Position numbers and translations under genes: made by a program
In this document: positions 1 through 7,224 of the stretch, piece by piece
Layout: every line of letters starts with the position of its first letter
How positions within the stretch are numbered: position 1 is the stretch's first letter
NCBI GenBank assembly: GCA_014896295.1
Contig: JADBKR010000005.1
Span: 1-64,000, forward strand
Source of the DNA: Limnochordaceae bacterium
Lineage (GTDB): Bacteria; Bacillota; Limnochordia; Limnochordales; Geochordaceae
Length of the DNA: 64,000 nt
Reading direction: 5' to 3'
Notes under the pieces: model-generated
What the model was told of the DNA's origin: nothing
The model's input: only the letters and a program-made list of their open reading frames with translations
Database searches by the model: none

Positions 1-50
1 ACGAGAAGAAAAGCCGGCCCGATCGGCCTGCTGTTCCTGCTCCGGAGGCG

Positions 51-754
51 GGCGAGCCGTGGGTGGGACCGCAGGGGAGCGGTGGCTGCCAAACCCCAGC
101 ACCAGCGGCGCAGTCGCGAGCATCTGCCTTATCACCCTTACATGGCCGCCGACGCCAGGTTTGCCGGGGTGCCACCTGGACTACGTACGTTTCCCCAGCT
201 TGAAGAAGGAGGGGGCAGAGGCCTGGCACGGCCCGCGGCTGCCGAGCGGGTCGCCGCCATCCAGAAACTGGTGGCGGGCGTACGGGGGAGGCGCTGGGCA
301 CCGGGGCCACCTGTCCGTCGCCATGTTCGACCGAACTCTGGCAGTGGGAGACATGGGCATCGGGCTAGCGCAAGTGCGAAGCGATCGGCCTCCGCGGCCG
401 ATGTGCTCGCTCCCATGGTTTACCCTCCCACTTCGAGGCCCGGCGCGTCTTCGGCATTCCGTGCCGGGCGGGAGCCGGCGGACGGTGGCTCTCGCGCTGG
501 CCACGACGGGGCGAGGGTGAGCCCCGCCCGGAGTGAGGCCGTGGCTGCAGGCGTTCAGCCTGAGGGTGACATATGGCCCCGTGGAACTGGCCGCCCAAAT
601 CGAAGCGGCGGAGCAGGCGGGGACCGCCGGCTGGTTCTTGTGGAACCCATCGGGCCGGTATCCTTACCTGGCGGCCGCCACCACGCTGGTGCGAGAATCC
701 CCGGGGATGGTGCCGAGTCGAGCGGCAGTGACGGGGGGATGGAGCCGGCCGTGA
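51..754 (+). pseudogene. Decayed DUF4015-type putative glycoside hydrolase
   Basis: No frame is open across this stretch, but conserved pieces of the DUF4015 (GHL-type putative glycoside hydrolase) family appear in the right order in different frames. They are GEPWV near 51, ERWLPNPS near 83, DYVRFPS at 179-199, VAMFDRTLAVGDMGIG near 320-365, ADVLAPMVYP near 396, RTVALALA near 480, and RPWLQAFSLRVTYGP then WFLWNPSGRY from 533 on. The reading frame changes at least five times. The family normally forms a TIM-barrel enzyme acting on polysaccharide, and that role is only inferred here. The 5' part probably lies off the window. Scattered frameshifts indicate a dead gene, although a locally poor assembly could give the same picture. 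Confidence 0.75.
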
Positions 755-1185
755 GCGCGGCGTTCTGGATGGCCGCCTTCAACGCAACGATCAACGCCGT
801 GAGCGCGGGAGTGATCCTGTACGGCCACGCCCGGATCCGGCGCGACGACGCCAGGGCCCACCGCAAGGCGATGGTCGCCGCGACCGCCCTGCAGGGGCTC
901 TTCCTCGTCGTGTATGGCCTCAAGACGTGGTGGTTCGGGGTGACCCCGTTCGAGGGGGAGCCGGGGATGCGGGCCATCTACCTGGCGCTGCTAGGCGCGC
1001 ACGTGGCGGGCGCCACCCTGATCGTGCCGCTGGTGGGAGCGTCGCTCGTCCTGGCGTTGACCGGCCGGACACGGCAGCACCGGGCAGTATCCCGCTGGAC
1101 CTTTCCCTTGTGGGTGTTCGTCTCGGTCTCCGGGCCGCTGACCTTCCTGATGCTCTACGGGCTGGGGCGACCGGCCGGGGACTGA
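739..1185 (+). CDS. DUF420 family membrane protein
   Basis: A 148-residue protein with four predicted membrane helices. It matches the DUF420 pattern: an N-terminal FNATINAVSAGVIL helix, then HRKAM, then a YGLKTWWFGVTPFEG turn, and two further helices (ALLGAHVAGATLIVPLVG and WTFPLWVFVSVSGPLTFL). DUF420 proteins often accompany haem-copper oxidase assembly genes, but none is next to it here. The start could be ATG at 739 or GTG at 751. The latter has GGAG about six bases upstream. The 5' end overlaps the tail of the decayed glycoside hydrolase remnant. Confidence 0.8.
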   Translation: MEPAVSAAFWMAAFNATINAVSAGVILYGHARIRRDDARAHRKAMVAATALQGLFLVVYGLKTWWFGVTPFEGEPGMRAIYLALLGAHVAGATLIVPLVGASLVLALTGRTRQHRAVSRWTFPLWVFVSVSGPLTFLMLYGLGRPAGD

Positions 1186-1246
1186 GCCGCGCGACGGGTC
1201 GTGCCGCCGCTCGGTGCACGGCAGTACGCTTTCGGCTCGTCGCAGC

Positions 1247-1322
<76 letters not shown>

Positions 1323-1514
1323 GCGCTGGCTTCGAGTATACCATCTGGGAGGTCGCCGGGAGCAAGCGAGGCCGTCGACGATACGCGTGCGACGTTTGGC
1401 GGCCATGGCAGGGTCTGCGCCAACGGGGGCGAACCCATGCGCCATCCGGATGGGGCTTTCGGGATGGCAGCGGAGGGCCGGACAGGCAAGAGGGTAGGAG
1501 AGGAGCGGCCAGGC

Positions 1515-1946
1515 ATGGAGCACGAGGACACCACCATCCTGGCGATCTTCCGGCAAGCGCGCACCATCGCGGTCGTGGGGCTTTCTCCCGATCCGTCGCG
1601 CCCGAGCCACGTCGTCGCGCGCTACCTGAAGAGCCAGGGATACCGGATCCTGCCCGTGAATCCAGCAGCCGGCGCGGTGCTCGGGGAGAAGAGCCATCCG
1701 GACCTCCTGTCCATCGGGGAAGGCGTGGACGTGGTGGACGTGTTCCGGCGCCCTGAGCACGTGCCGGCCATCGTGGACCAGGCCATCCGGATCGGCGCCC
1801 GGGCGCTGTGGCTGCAGGAGGGCGTCGTCCACCCGGAAGCGGCCGAGAAGGCCCGCAAGGCCGGCTTGCTCGTCGTCATGGATCGCTGCATGCTCAAAGA
1901 GCACCGGCGCCTTTGCGACAAGGGGCTTCTCGCCGCTCCCGGATGA
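1515..1946 (+). CDS. CoA-binding (YccU-like) protein
   Basis: A 143-residue single-domain Rossmann protein of the CoA_binding family, the fold used by the succinyl-CoA ligase alpha N-terminus. The nucleotide-binding turn IAVVGLSPDPSRPSH is at residues 17-31, followed by YRILPVNP and the DVVDVFRRPEHVP and ALWLQEGV segments typical of stand-alone YccU/YneT proteins. The start is ATG at 1515 with AGGAG nine bases upstream. It converges on the sulfite oxidase pair. The physiological role of the family is not established. Confidence 0.9.
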   Translation: MEHEDTTILAIFRQARTIAVVGLSPDPSRPSHVVARYLKSQGYRILPVNPAAGAVLGEKSHPDLLSIGEGVDVVDVFRRPEHVPAIVDQAIRIGARALWLQEGVVHPEAAEKARKAGLLVVMDRCMLKEHRRLCDKGLLAAPG

Positions 1947-1972
1947 GGAGAGCATCGACGGGGAGCCCGGCC

Positions 1973-2410
1973 TCACCGGGCCACCGGCTCGCCAGCGACC
2001 CGGGCCCGGGCCTGGATGGACTCCAGGCTGTAGTGCTCCTCGAGATAAGTGACGATCTCCCGGGCGATCTCGTCGTTGATGGGCAGCCCGTAGCGTTGCC
2101 GCATCTTGTCGACCTCGGCGACCCACGTCTGTTTCGGAAACTCCCGGTGCTGGAGGATGGGAGCGAGCGAATGGCAGATGGTGCAGAAGGTCTGCACCGT
2201 CTCCTTGCCCTCGCCGGGTTCCAGCTGCCATTCTGCCAGGACGAGCTCGGCATAGACGGGCCCTGTGACCTCGGAAACTTGCGCCGCCGGCGCCGGCGGC
2301 GCGATGGCCGCCTGGCGGCTACCCAGCCATGCGGCGATGCCCACGAGCGCCGCCGTTGCCACGCCTGCAACCAGTGCCGCCGCTCCGAGCCGTTCGTGCT
2401 TCGACCCCAT
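1973..2410 (-). CDS. Membrane-anchored c-type cytochrome, sulfite oxidase partner
   Basis: A 145-residue protein with an N-terminal membrane anchor or uncleaved signal (about residues 10-29), an Ala/Pro linker, and one haem c site, CTICH, at residues 76-80. A candidate distal Met is M103. Its ATG follows the stop of the upstream molybdopterin enzyme by one base, so the two are surely co-translated. It resembles the SorB-type electron acceptor of bacterial sulfite dehydrogenase. I infer that it carries electrons from sulfite oxidation outside the cytoplasmic membrane. Start ATG at 2410. Confidence 0.85.
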   Translation of the reverse strand: MGSKHERLGAAALVAGVATAALVGIAAWLGSRQAAIAPPAPAAQVSEVTGPVYAELVLAEWQLEPGEGKETVQTFCTICHSLAPILQHREFPKQTWVAEVDKMRQRYGLPINDEIAREIVTYLEEHYSLESIQARARVAGEPVAR

Positions 2411-2411
2411 C

Positions 2412-3599
2412 TCAGGCGACCTCCAGGTAGCTTGCGTACTCGAGCACCGAGTTGAGCCGGCGCGCGGTGGCGTAATGGGCTTCGAGGGGTTCGAAGGGCT
2501 GGACCTCGCCCTGGACGCCCGTCGCGCGGGTGAGGATCGTCAGCTTGCCCCGCTGGCGCGGCGTGAAGCGGTAGTGCCACACCCGCCACACGTACTTGCC
2601 GTAGGACGGCTCGAGCGCTGCCCGATCCCACGTCTTGCCGCCGTCGAGGCTGACCTCGACCCTGGCGATGCCGATCCCCGAGTCGAAGGCGATGCCCGTC
2701 AGCTCTGTCTCCCGGCCGGCGTGGAGCACGGTGCCGTCCTGCGGGGTGGTGACGAAGGAGACGATCCGTAACGGGTCGGGCCCGGCCTGAGTGCCGGCCC
2801 ACAGGTTGTCGATGGGGGTGGAGCGGATCTCGATGCGCACCACCTGCTTGACCCAGCCCGGAGCATACTCGCCCGGCACGACCAGGCGGAGGGGCGCTCC
2901 GTTCCAGATGGGGATCTCGGCGTCGTTCATCTTGTAGGCGAGGATGGCGTCGGGATTCATCAGTTCGTCGACGCTCTGGATCCGCCAGTACTCGGGCGCC
3001 TTCGAGGCGATGGTCTGGCCGGCCGACTTGAACGCCACCTGCACGGCGTTGTCCTTGACACCGACCGCCTCGAGCAGGTCGCGCACGCGCACGCCCGTCC
3101 ACTTGGCGGCGGAGACGTCACCCTTGCCCCAGGGAACACCGGGCAGCAGAGGGCGCAGGGTCGCCCGCCCCATGCCGGTGCACGCCCCGACCGCCGCCAC
3201 GGAGACTTCCTCGAACTTGCGCAGGTCGTCGAACGTGAAGCTCCGGGGACTCACCGCCGCATCGCCCGCTACGTCGACGCGCAGTTCCTCCGGCTGGATC
3301 ACCGGGATGTTGGCTTCGCGCCAGCGCACGTAGTACGCGTCGCGGTCCGTGAGCGGGTAGATCTCCTTGCCGATGAGCGCACCCGTCGGCGTCTCGTACA
3401 CTGGGGGCTTGTCGTAGATCTGGATGAGCGGGCGCTTACCGGGAAGGGCGACCAGGCGCGTCGGATCCCGGGGCGCGGGTCCCGCCTGGATCGCGCCCGC
3501 CGCCATGGCCCGTCCGGCGACGCTGGCGTAGGCCCCGAGCCCGGCCACGGCGACTCCCATCCGCCTCAGAAGAGCGCGGCGATCCATGAAGTCCGACAC
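2412..3599 (-). CDS. Sulfite oxidase-family molybdopterin oxidoreductase (SorA-like), Tat-exported
   Basis: A 395-residue protein. The N-terminus MDRRALLRRMGVAVAG with a hydrophobic stretch ending AMA is a twin-arginine signal. The body has the sulfite oxidase layout: a molybdopterin domain with the Mo-ligand cysteine most likely at C140 (VGACTGMGR), WTGVRVRDLL and GEYAPGWVKQV, then the Mo-co dimerisation domain with VEVSLDGGKTW and VWHYRF. The start is GTG at 3599, chosen because GGAGGTGA lies seven bases upstream. It forms an operon with the cytochrome c gene. The likely reaction is oxidation of sulfite to sulfate. Other YedY or SorA-like substrates cannot be excluded. Confidence 0.88.
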   Translation of the reverse strand: MSDFMDRRALLRRMGVAVAGLGAYASVAGRAMAAGAIQAGPAPRDPTRLVALPGKRPLIQIYDKPPVYETPTGALIGKEIYPLTDRDAYYVRWREANIPVIQPEELRVDVAGDAAVSPRSFTFDDLRKFEEVSVAAVGACTGMGRATLRPLLPGVPWGKGDVSAAKWTGVRVRDLLEAVGVKDNAVQVAFKSAGQTIASKAPEYWRIQSVDELMNPDAILAYKMNDAEIPIWNGAPLRLVVPGEYAPGWVKQVVRIEIRSTPIDNLWAGTQAGPDPLRIVSFVTTPQDGTVLHAGRETELTGIAFDSGIGIARVEVSLDGGKTWDRAALEPSYGKYVWRVWHYRFTPRQRGKLTILTRATGVQGEVQPFEPLEAHYATARRLNSVLEYASYLEVA

Positions 3600-3630
3600 G
3601 AGCCGTCACCTCCATCGGGTTGCACGGGCG

Positions 3631-3650
3631 GGTACGGTGGATACCGTACC
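3631..3650. promoter_or_regulatory. Perfect inverted repeat in the sulfite oxidase leader
   Basis: GGTACGGT-N4-ACCGTACC, an 8-bp perfect dyad between the promoter and the start of the sulfite oxidase gene. Its position downstream of the predicted transcription start suits a repressor site. The regulator is unknown. Confidence 0.5.
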
Positions 3651-3675
3651 GGGTAGGGAAACGGTTACATCCATG

Positions 3676-3704
3676 AGCATAGGGCTAGGGCGGCCGGATG
3701 TCAA
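3676..3704 (-). promoter_or_regulatory. SigA-type promoter for the sulfite oxidase operon
   Basis: On the minus strand, TTGACA (3704-3699), a 17-bp spacer, and TATGCT (3681-3676). It lies about 75 bases upstream of the GTG start of the molybdopterin enzyme. Confidence 0.7.
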
Positions 3705-3776
3705 CCGGGGGGCAGGCCGGCGCCAGGCGGGTGCGCATCACCGGCCGGGAGGTATGCCGGGGGTCCACGGGGTGTG

Positions 3777-3806
3777 TTGACGGCAGGCGTGCTAGCATGC
3801 TAGCAT
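3777..3806 (+). promoter_or_regulatory. Promoter with an embedded 16-bp palindrome
   Basis: TTGACG (3777-3782) and TAGCAT (3801-3806) are separated by 18 bp. A perfect 16-bp palindrome, TGCTAGCATGCTAGCA at 3790-3805, fills the spacer and overlaps the -10. A protein bound here would block RNA polymerase, so I infer an operator controlling the two genes that follow. Confidence 0.6.
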
Positions 3807-3836
3807 ACATATAGCTCTGCAAGGGGGAGCACGGCG

Positions 3837-4292
3837 ATGCCGGGCGCACAGAAGAACATCCGGCTGTCTCGGCGGGCGCTGGAACTGCTGCGGGCCCTCA
3901 AGTACGTCTTCGATGCCGGGGACCATCTCGTCATCGAAGCCGCCCTCAACGAGGTAGCCGAGCATCTCCTGCTCGGGTGTGCCCAGCGCCTGCGCATGGC
4001 TGAGAAGGGCCTGGTACCCGAGCAGGAGGTCCAGCGGCTCCGCGCCGAGGCAACGGTGCTGGTGCAAGCCCTCAACGTCGAGGCGGGGAAGGGCTGGCCG
4101 CCCTACCGGATCGAGGGGAACGACGTCGCCCGTCAGGACGAGGACGGCACGTGGAGGTCCCTCGCCGCTCCGGATGAGCCGATACCCCATGGGTTGGCCG
4201 CGATACCCGGGGGGCGTACGACGCCCCGACGCACGCGGGCTGAAAGCCCGCACCGGCCGGCCAAGGAAACGGTCGAGGGGGATACGCGATGA
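3837..4292 (+). CDS. Unknown protein, first gene of a Clp-N cassette
   Basis: I do not recognise this 151-residue protein. Residues 1-85 look folded and mostly helical (LSRRALELLRALKYVFDAG, then ALNEVAEHLLLGCAQRLRMAEKG, then a charged helix with VQRLRAEATVLVQAL). After about residue 110 the sequence turns Pro/Arg-rich and probably disordered. There is no signal peptide or membrane segment. The start is ATG at 3837 with GGGGGAG seven bases upstream. It overlaps the following Clp N-domain gene by four bases, so the two products are probably made together and may interact, perhaps as adaptor and partner. That idea is inference only. Confidence 0.7.
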   Translation: MPGAQKNIRLSRRALELLRALKYVFDAGDHLVIEAALNEVAEHLLLGCAQRLRMAEKGLVPEQEVQRLRAEATVLVQALNVEAGKGWPPYRIEGNDVARQDEDGTWRSLAAPDEPIPHGLAAIPGGRTTPRRTRAESPHRPAKETVEGDTR

Positions 4293-4723
4293 TGCAGCTG
4301 ACCGACCGCATGCGCAGGGCGATGGAACGGGCCGAGGGCGTGGCCCGGGCCATGGGCTCTGCACGGGTGGAGCCGGCGCACTTGCTCGCCGCCCTCGCCC
4401 TGGAAGAGGGAAGCGGGGCAGAGCGGCTGCTCCGGAGGGCCGGCATCGACCTGCGGGCCTTTCGGTTGGACCTTCCCGGCGGCGACCCGGCACGCGGAGC
4501 CGGCAAGGTACCCTTCTCGCCACAGGCCAAGCAGGTGGTCACCCAGGCAGGCGCAGAAGCGGTGGCGCTCGGTCACGCCTATCTTGGCACCGAGCACCTG
4601 GCGGTGGCCCTGGCGGGCTCCCACACCGAGCTCCTGGCCGCCTTACGACAGCACGGAGCCGGCGGGCAGGAGCGTCTCCGGGAGCTCCTCCGCCGTGAAA
4701 TCGACGAGGAAAGCCGCTCGTAG
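4289..4723 (+). CDS. Stand-alone Clp N-domain (double Clp repeat) protein
   Basis: A 144-residue protein made only of the two Clp_N repeats that cap ClpA/ClpC/ClpB ATPases. Repeat 1 runs from MQLTDRMRRAMERAEGVAR through EPAHLLAALALEEGSGAERLL. Repeat 2 runs from FSPQAKQVVTQAGAEAVALG through LGTEHLAVALAG. There is no AAA+ module, Walker motif or zinc finger. Solo Clp-N proteins (ClpS2 or DUF-type adaptors) are thought to bind ClpC partners or substrates. Start ATG 4289 overlaps the previous stop (ATGATG/TGA), with GAGGGGG upstream. The gene is complete. Confidence 0.85.
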   Translation: MMQLTDRMRRAMERAEGVARAMGSARVEPAHLLAALALEEGSGAERLLRRAGIDLRAFRLDLPGGDPARGAGKVPFSPQAKQVVTQAGAEAVALGHAYLGTEHLAVALAGSHTELLAALRQHGAGGQERLRELLRREIDEESRS

Positions 4724-4793
4724 GCGCCGAAAGCGGCGGCCAGGTTGCGCAGGAGCAGGGACCGGTGATTACGCAGCAGACGAGGAGGAGGGG

Positions 4794-5288
4794 CCTGCAG
4801 TCCGCCAGCCTTACGACTCCGCCACTCGGCAAGGGGTTTACAAGATATCGTGGGCCGCTTTCCAGCGGCTCGCGCGGAGTCTCGCGACGCGCCTTGCGGG
4901 GCTCGGCCTGGACGCCGTCGGGGGGCCGGGGCGGGATGATCCCCGCCGCCGAGGTCGCCCTGCGATTGCGGCTCGACCTCTTCCCCGCCGTGATCTCGCG
5001 GCGGGTAGGGGACAGGGTTGCCTCCGCCGACCCGGTGTGGTGCAGGCCGTCCGCGCCGCGGGAGCCGCCTCGGTCGTGACGGTGGCGATGGCGAGCCACA
5101 CCTGGGCGGATCCGCGCCCCGACGTGGCCGGACTCGTGTCGGACGCGCTCGTGGTGCTGCCGTGGGGCCGTTACGCCCTCGAGGACGGCCGGTGGCGCCT
5201 GCACCCGGAATACGTGGAGGCCCTGGCGTTGCAGCGCACCGAGCCGAAGGGGCGAACCCCCCGGGTAGATGCCGGCCGCAGCCGGTGA
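4794..5288 (+). pseudogene. Frameshifted purine-type phosphoribosyltransferase (COG2236-like)
   Basis: Three segments in two frames make a phosphoribosyltransferase. About 4794-4915 (frame 3) gives KISWAAFQRLARSLATRLAG. About 4921-5038 (frame 1) gives GGMIPAAEVALRLRLDLFP and AVISRRVGDRV. Segment 5034-5288 (frame 3) gives VVQAVRAAGAASVVTVAMAS, then HTWADPRPD, VSDALVVLPWG and GRWRLHPEYVEAL. The acidic PRPP-binding loop expected between DRV and VVQAV is missing, so a small deletion accompanies the second frame change. The family salvages purine bases or similar substrates. This copy cannot be active. Confidence 0.75.
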
Positions 5289-5356
5289 TGGGTGCGAGGT
5301 AAACCGCTGCGGGCCAACACGCCAGCTCGTGGAGGCCCTGGCGTTGCAACGCACCG
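5213..5356 (+). repeat. 29-bp direct repeat flanking the end of the broken gene
   Basis: The 29 bases at 5213-5241, which code for the YVEALALQRT end of the phosphoribosyltransferase remnant, recur at 5328-5356 with a single mismatch. The copies are 115 bases apart start to start. The second copy is not in a gene. A partial tandem duplication during decay is the simplest explanation. Confidence 0.8.
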
Positions 5357-5398
5357 GGCGGTGCGTGCTTGCGGCGACAGCCCAGAAGGTGTCGCGGT

Positions 5399-5430
5399 CT
5401 ACTGCGCTAAATGTCTCTTTAGCGCAGTAG
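5399..5430. other. Perfect 13-bp hairpin
   Basis: CTACTGCGCTAAA and its exact complement TTTAGCGCAGTAG flank a 6-base loop (TGTCTC). No T-run follows on either strand, so it is not a typical intrinsic terminator. It sits between the broken phosphoribosyltransferase and the Xer gene. It could be a regulatory RNA element, a recombinase site or a small repeat element. Confidence 0.6.
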
Positions 5431-5514
5431 CACGCATACACGACGGATGCCGGCGCCGGGCGTGCACGACCGGCCTCGATGCGCTACGCTCGTCACCAGG
5501 AAGGGTGAGCATCG

Positions 5515-6537
5515 TTGACCCCATCGCGCCGACCCAAGCCGCGCCCCCCGCGTACTCGCGACATCGAGGAGTCCCCTGACCAGGCGTACCGGCCGTTGCC
5601 GCCGGCCGCAAACACCGTGGCGCAGCCCGCCGGCACCGGCTCGGAGCCCGTACCGGCCGATCCGCTCATCGAGCAGTACTATCGGTATCTCCTGGTCGAA
5701 CGGGGGTTGAGCCGGAGGACCGCGCGCGCCTACGCCGGCGACCTCACGTTGCTCGACCGCTATTGCCGCAGCCAGGGTAAGAGCCTGGCTGCGGCCGATG
5801 CGCTGCTCCTGCGCGGATTCCTCGAGTACGTGTATGACGATCGCCAGAACCAAGCACCCACGCGGGCTCGCAAGATCAGCGCGATCCGCGGCTTTTACCG
5901 CTATCTCGTGGATCAGGGTGTCCTCGCCGCCAGCCCGGCAGAACGCCTGCCGAGCCCCAAGCTCCCCCGGCGCCTTCCGGTCTTCCTGACCGGCGAAGAG
6001 GCGGCCGCCCTGCTCGAGGCATCGGCGGAGGCGGGGCCCCTGCCCGCCAGGGACCGGGCCCTCATCGCGACCTTCCTCTACACCGGTTGCCGGCTGGGAG
6101 AGATGCTGGCCCTTCGCCTCGACGACGTCGACTTTGCCGCCGGTGCCATCCGCTTTTTCGGCAAAGGCGGCAAGGAGCGCCTGGTCCCCATGCGCGAGGA
6201 GCTCGCCGAGATTCTCTCCGCCTACCTTCCGCAACGTCGCGAGCTTGCCGCCCGCTCGCGCTCGGACCGGCTCTTCGTCAACCGGCGGGGCGAACCGCTC
6301 TCTCCGTCCGGCGTGCGCTACTTGCTGCGGCGCATCCTGTCGGCCCTGCCCATGGCCCGGCCGGGCCTCTCCCCTCACAAGCTCCGTCACACGGTGGCGA
6401 CGCTGCTGCTCCAGGCGGACGCGGACCTCCGCACCATCCAGGAACTACTGGGGCATGCCTCTCTCGCCACCACCCAGCGCTACACCCACGTGCTCAACCG
6501 ACGTCTCAAGGAACAGCTGAAGCGACTTCCCTACTGA
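5515..6537 (+). CDS. Tyrosine recombinase, XerC/XerD-like
   Basis: A 340-residue protein. Residues 1-48 form a Pro/Arg-rich tail not found in most Xer proteins. They are followed by the SAM-like core-binding domain (about 50-140) and the catalytic domain. The full active-site set is visible: R193 (GCRLGEM), K217 (GKGGKER), H288 and R291 (HKLRH), H314 (LLGHAS) and nucleophile Y323 (RYTHV). Cytoplasmic. The expected role is chromosome-dimer resolution at dif, though the extra N-terminus leaves room for another integrase role. Start TTG at 5515 with AGGAAGGGTGAG just upstream. Confidence 0.88.
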   Translation: MTPSRRPKPRPPRTRDIEESPDQAYRPLPPAANTVAQPAGTGSEPVPADPLIEQYYRYLLVERGLSRRTARAYAGDLTLLDRYCRSQGKSLAAADALLLRGFLEYVYDDRQNQAPTRARKISAIRGFYRYLVDQGVLAASPAERLPSPKLPRRLPVFLTGEEAAALLEASAEAGPLPARDRALIATFLYTGCRLGEMLALRLDDVDFAAGAIRFFGKGGKERLVPMREELAEILSAYLPQRRELAARSRSDRLFVNRRGEPLSPSGVRYLLRRILSALPMARPGLSPHKLRHTVATLLLQADADLRTIQELLGHASLATTQRYTHVLNRRLKEQLKRLPY

Positions 6538-7006
6538 ACGAGCCCCCTGGCGCCGTTGCGTCGTCCGCCAGATCGGCTGTAGCGCCGGCCACCCCGCCGC
6601 CTTTGCCTGCGACCGGTGGCCAGGGAATCCAGAGCCTTCGCCCAGGCTCCAAGGCCTGAGGCGCCTCGATGCCGTTGGCCCGGCGCAGGCTCTCGACCAG
6701 CCACCTGGGATCGGCCCCGGCCGGGCCCTCGCGGACGGCCACGTCCCAGAGCGTCTCGCCCGGCCCGACCACCCGCTCGTACCCGAGCGTCTTCGGCCCC
6801 GTGCTCCCGTGCCGGTCCGAGGGCTCCCGTACGGCCTGCCACCGGAGCACCCAGGCCAAGAGCAGCACGCCAACGGCGATGGTCAGGGCGGCCTGCCATC
6901 CCTGCGCGACCCGCCCGCCGCTTCCCGGCGGCCGACTTGCCGCCGGCCTTGCCTGCTCGAGCTCCCCGTGCAGGGAGATGACCTTGGCCGGCGTAGAGCG
7001 CTCCAC
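6506..7006 (-). CDS. LysM membrane protein, YneA-like SOS division inhibitor
   Basis: A 166-residue protein with a cytoplasmic N-terminus, one transmembrane helix (about 38-56), and an external LysM domain (about 77-129: YERVVGPGETLWDVAV to PGRRLWIPW). It is divergent from lexA with LexA boxes between, the arrangement of Bacillus yneA, whose product halts septation during DNA damage. I infer the same role from architecture and position, since YneA sequences are poorly conserved. Its 3' end overlaps the convergent Xer gene by 32 bases. Confidence 0.7.
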   Translation of the reverse strand: MERSTPAKVISLHGELEQARPAASRPPGSGGRVAQGWQAALTIAVGVLLLAWVLRWQAVREPSDRHGSTGPKTLGYERVVGPGETLWDVAVREGPAGADPRWLVESLRRANGIEAPQALEPGRRLWIPWPPVAGKGGGVAGATADLADDATAPGGSFSREVASAVP

Positions 7007-7052
7007 CGTTTCAGTCCTCCTCCGAGACCGCGGTACCCGAACAGCCGGGTGG

Positions 7053-7066
7053 CGAATCTCTGTTCG
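7053..7066. promoter_or_regulatory. LexA box 1
   Basis: CGAATCTCTGTTCG matches the Firmicute LexA consensus CGAACN4GTTCG with one mismatch. It is placed to cover the start region of the LysM gene. Confidence 0.65.
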
Positions 7067-7128
7067 CAGGATATCCGAACATATATGCGCCTGTCAACCA
7101 CCTGTTTGGGGAAACGCGCGCTCGCCGG

Positions 7129-7142
7129 CGAACTCATGTTTG
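7129..7142. promoter_or_regulatory. LexA box 2
   Basis: CGAACTCATGTTTG matches the same consensus with one mismatch. It lies about 85 bases upstream of lexA, fitting autoregulation. Weaker half-sites (CGAAC) also occur at 7076 and 7150. Confidence 0.65.
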
Positions 7143-7224
7143 CGAAGGGCGAACGCACGTGTTATCATGGCAATGACCTTCCAGCCAGGGCATCACGCCG
7201 GGGAAAGGACGGTGCGGTGGGCCG

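Noticed and set aside
5441..5500. Minus-strand open frame running from the hairpin into the phosphoribosyltransferase remnant
   Set aside because: No recognisable protein. The conserved motifs are on the plus strand in two frames.
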